This document shows positions 12,714 to 13,417 of a DNA stretch of 13,417 nt, piece after piece. Numbering within the stretch: position 1 is the stretch's first letter; every line of letters starts with the position of its first letter. The stretch lies in the NCBI GenBank assembly GCA_964632865.1, contig CAZWDH010000199.1:1-13417 (forward strand). The letters are read 5' to 3'. The notes under the pieces were generated by a model, which saw only the letters and a list, made by a program, of their open reading frames with translations, was not told where the DNA came from and did not search any database. The translations under genes were made by a program, and so were the position numbers. Origin of the DNA: JAHDWY01 sp964632865. GTDB taxonomy: Bacteria; Hydrogenedentota; Hydrogenedentia; Hydrogenedentales; SLHB01.

Positions 12714-12827
12714 ATGAAGGTTAGAAGTTCGGTCAAGAAGATTTGCGAGAAGTGCAAGATAATCCGCCGGCATGGCCAGGTTCGGGTGATCTGTGAGAAC
12801 CCGCGCCACAAGCAGAAACAGGGCTAA
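12714..12827 (+). CDS. rpmJ: 50S ribosomal protein L36, zinc type
   Basis: This is a short gene (37 residues): MKVRSSVKKICEKCKIIRRH and then a C-terminal part with VRVICENPRHKQKQG. The zinc ligands of the C+ form are present as C11, C14, C27 and H32. L36 binds 23S rRNA and helps shape the region under the L7/L12 stalk. The ATG has GGAG (12704-12707) within TGGAGTGA, 6 bases upstream. It is the first gene of the alpha operon, between infA and rpsM, in the usual order. Confidence 0.97.
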   Translation: MKVRSSVKKICEKCKIIRRHGQVRVICENPRHKQKQG

Positions 12828-12838
12828 GGCGGTTAGAC

Positions 12839-12860
12839 GAGTGGGCCTGAACGCCCATTC
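12839..12860 (+). promoter_or_regulatory. 8-bp hairpin upstream of rpsM
   Basis: GAGTGGGC (12839-12846) pairs with GCCCATTC (12853-12860), one G-T wobble, around CTGAAC. It lies just upstream of the rpsM Shine-Dalgarno AGGAG (12864-12868). This is the longest continuous stem in the window. In E. coli, S4 represses the alpha operon by binding a pseudoknot at the rpsM start, so a fold here is in the right place. It is a simple hairpin by eye; no pseudoknot was established. Confidence 0.42.
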
Positions 12861-12878
12861 CTGAGGAGAACGAAATCC

Positions 12879-13244
12879 ATGGCACGTGTAGTAGGTATCG
12901 ACCTTCCCCGCGAGAAACGGGTGGAAACCGGGGTGCAGTACATCTACGGCATCGGTCCGGCCCGGGCGAAAGCGTTGATGGAGGAGACCGGTATCAACCC
13001 GAGCACGCGCATCCGCGACTTGACGGATGAGGAAGTGAGCCGGTTGACGACGGCAATCACGACGAAGTACGCCGTGGAAGGCGATCTGCGCCGCGAGGTC
13101 ATGTCGAATATCAAGCGTTTGATGGACATCAACTGCTACCGGGGCCAGCGCCACAAGCGCGGGTTGCCGGTGCGCGGTCAGCGGACGCACACCAACGCCC
13201 GGACCCGGAAGGGCCCCCGCGGCGCGACGGTCAAGAAAAAGTAA
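12879..13244 (+). CDS. rpsM: 30S ribosomal protein S13
   Basis: S13 (121 residues) is a head protein that contacts P-site tRNA and forms bridges to the 50S subunit. Visible are ARVVGIDLPREKRVETGVQY, the helix-two-turn-helix IYGIGPARAKALMEETGI, LTDEEVSRLTTAI, RREVMSNIKRLMDINCYRG, and the basic tail LPVRGQRTHTNARTRKGPRG. Length matches the family. AGGAG at 12864-12868 is 10 bases from the ATG. It follows rpmJ and precedes rpsK in the alpha operon order. Confidence 0.98.
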   Translation: MARVVGIDLPREKRVETGVQYIYGIGPARAKALMEETGINPSTRIRDLTDEEVSRLTTAITTKYAVEGDLRREVMSNIKRLMDINCYRGQRHKRGLPVRGQRTHTNARTRKGPRGATVKKK

Positions 13245-13256
13245 GGTTTCGTAATA

Positions 13257-13284
13257 ACGTAAGCGCACGCTTCTGCGTGCACGT
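13257..13284 (+). promoter_or_regulatory. Hairpin in the rpsM-rpsK spacer
   Basis: GCACGC (13265-13270) pairs perfectly with GCGTGC (13275-13280) around TTCT. An outer stem ACGT (13257-13260) with ACGT (13281-13284) extends it across a 4-base bulge. The 96-base spacer continues with ATAGAG, not a T-run, then the rpsK Shine-Dalgarno AGGAGG (13326-13331). Role unknown. Confidence 0.4.
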
Positions 13285-13340
13285 ATAGAGCATTGCCGGC
13301 GGAGAACGAACCGGACGGCACACCCAGGAGGCACAGGTAA

Positions 13341-13417
13341 GTGGCCAAGGAAAAGAGGAAAGCGAAGGGCAAGAAACGGCGTACCGCCCTGAACGTGACG
13401 TCGGGTGTCGCGCACAT
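13341..13417 (+). CDS. rpsK: 30S ribosomal protein S11, N-terminal part (partial)
   Basis: The gene runs off the right edge after 25 codons. The visible peptide starts MAKEKRKAKGKKRRTALNV and continues TSGVAH, matching the basic N-terminus of S11 and its conserved G-VAHI strand. S11 lies on the 30S platform near the E site. The start is GTG at 13341, with AGGAGG (13326-13331) 9 bases upstream. Following rpsM fits the alpha operon order; rpsD, rpoA and rplQ are expected beyond the window but are not seen. Confidence 0.93.
   Translation, partial: MAKEKRKAKGKKRRTALNVTSGVAH

Noticed and set aside
13257..13284. Intrinsic terminator between rpsM and rpsK
   Set aside because: A good stem, but followed by ATAGAGC with no T-run, and rpsK follows in normal operon order.
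1..13417. Mobile elements, CRISPR arrays, tRNA or rRNA genes
   Set aside because: No transposase, regular repeat array, tRNA-like fold or rRNA sequence was seen; the window is wholly accounted for by the ribosomal cluster and short spacers.

Overview
This window is one continuous, plus-strand ribosomal-protein supercluster: the end of tuf, then the S10, spc and alpha operons fused in a single collinear run. It holds 28 genes, of which tuf is cut at the left edge and rpsK at the right edge. Nearly all of the DNA is coding and no gene lies on the minus strand. The organism is a bacterium with GC-rich DNA. Gene content (adk and map between secY and infA, a zinc-type S14, a zinc-type L36, no rpmD) and the Shine-Dalgarno-led starts fit a Gram-negative-like, deep-branching lineage. 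A member of the PVC group or a neighbouring candidate phylum such as Hydrogenedentota is my guess from sequence flavour only; the phylum cannot be fixed here.

Layout. Positions 1-53: C-terminus of EF-Tu. 136-5262: S10 operon (rpsJ, rplC, rplD, rplW, rplB, rpsS, rplV, rpsC, rplP, rpmC, rpsQ). 5282-10765: spc operon (rplN, rplX, rplE, rpsN, rpsH, rplF, rplR, rpsE, rplO, secY), with rpmD (L30) missing between rpsE and rplO. 10903-12622: adk, map, infA. 12714-13417: start of the alpha operon (rpmJ, rpsM, rpsK). No gap exceeds 137 bases.

The genes supply large- and small-subunit proteins together with the machinery that handles nascent chains: SecY (export channel), methionine aminopeptidase (N-terminal processing), IF-1 (initiation) and adenylate kinase (nucleotide balance). 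Coupling is tight in places (4-base overlaps at rplD/rplW and adk/map, 1-3 base gaps at rpmC/rpsQ, rplC/rplD and rplO/secY). Elsewhere there are unusually roomy spacers of 47-137 bases.

I found no novel defence, mobile or biosynthetic system. The most unusual structure lies in the spacers: every one of about 35 bases or more (30-base and shorter ones do not) contains at least one compact inverted repeat able to form an RNA hairpin just upstream of the next Shine-Dalgarno sequence. Some are paired or mutually exclusive. No hairpin is followed by a T-run, so none looks like an intrinsic terminator. They are best read as candidate mRNA processing or translational-control elements, unproven. Eleven of the 27 visible starts are GTG or TTG.
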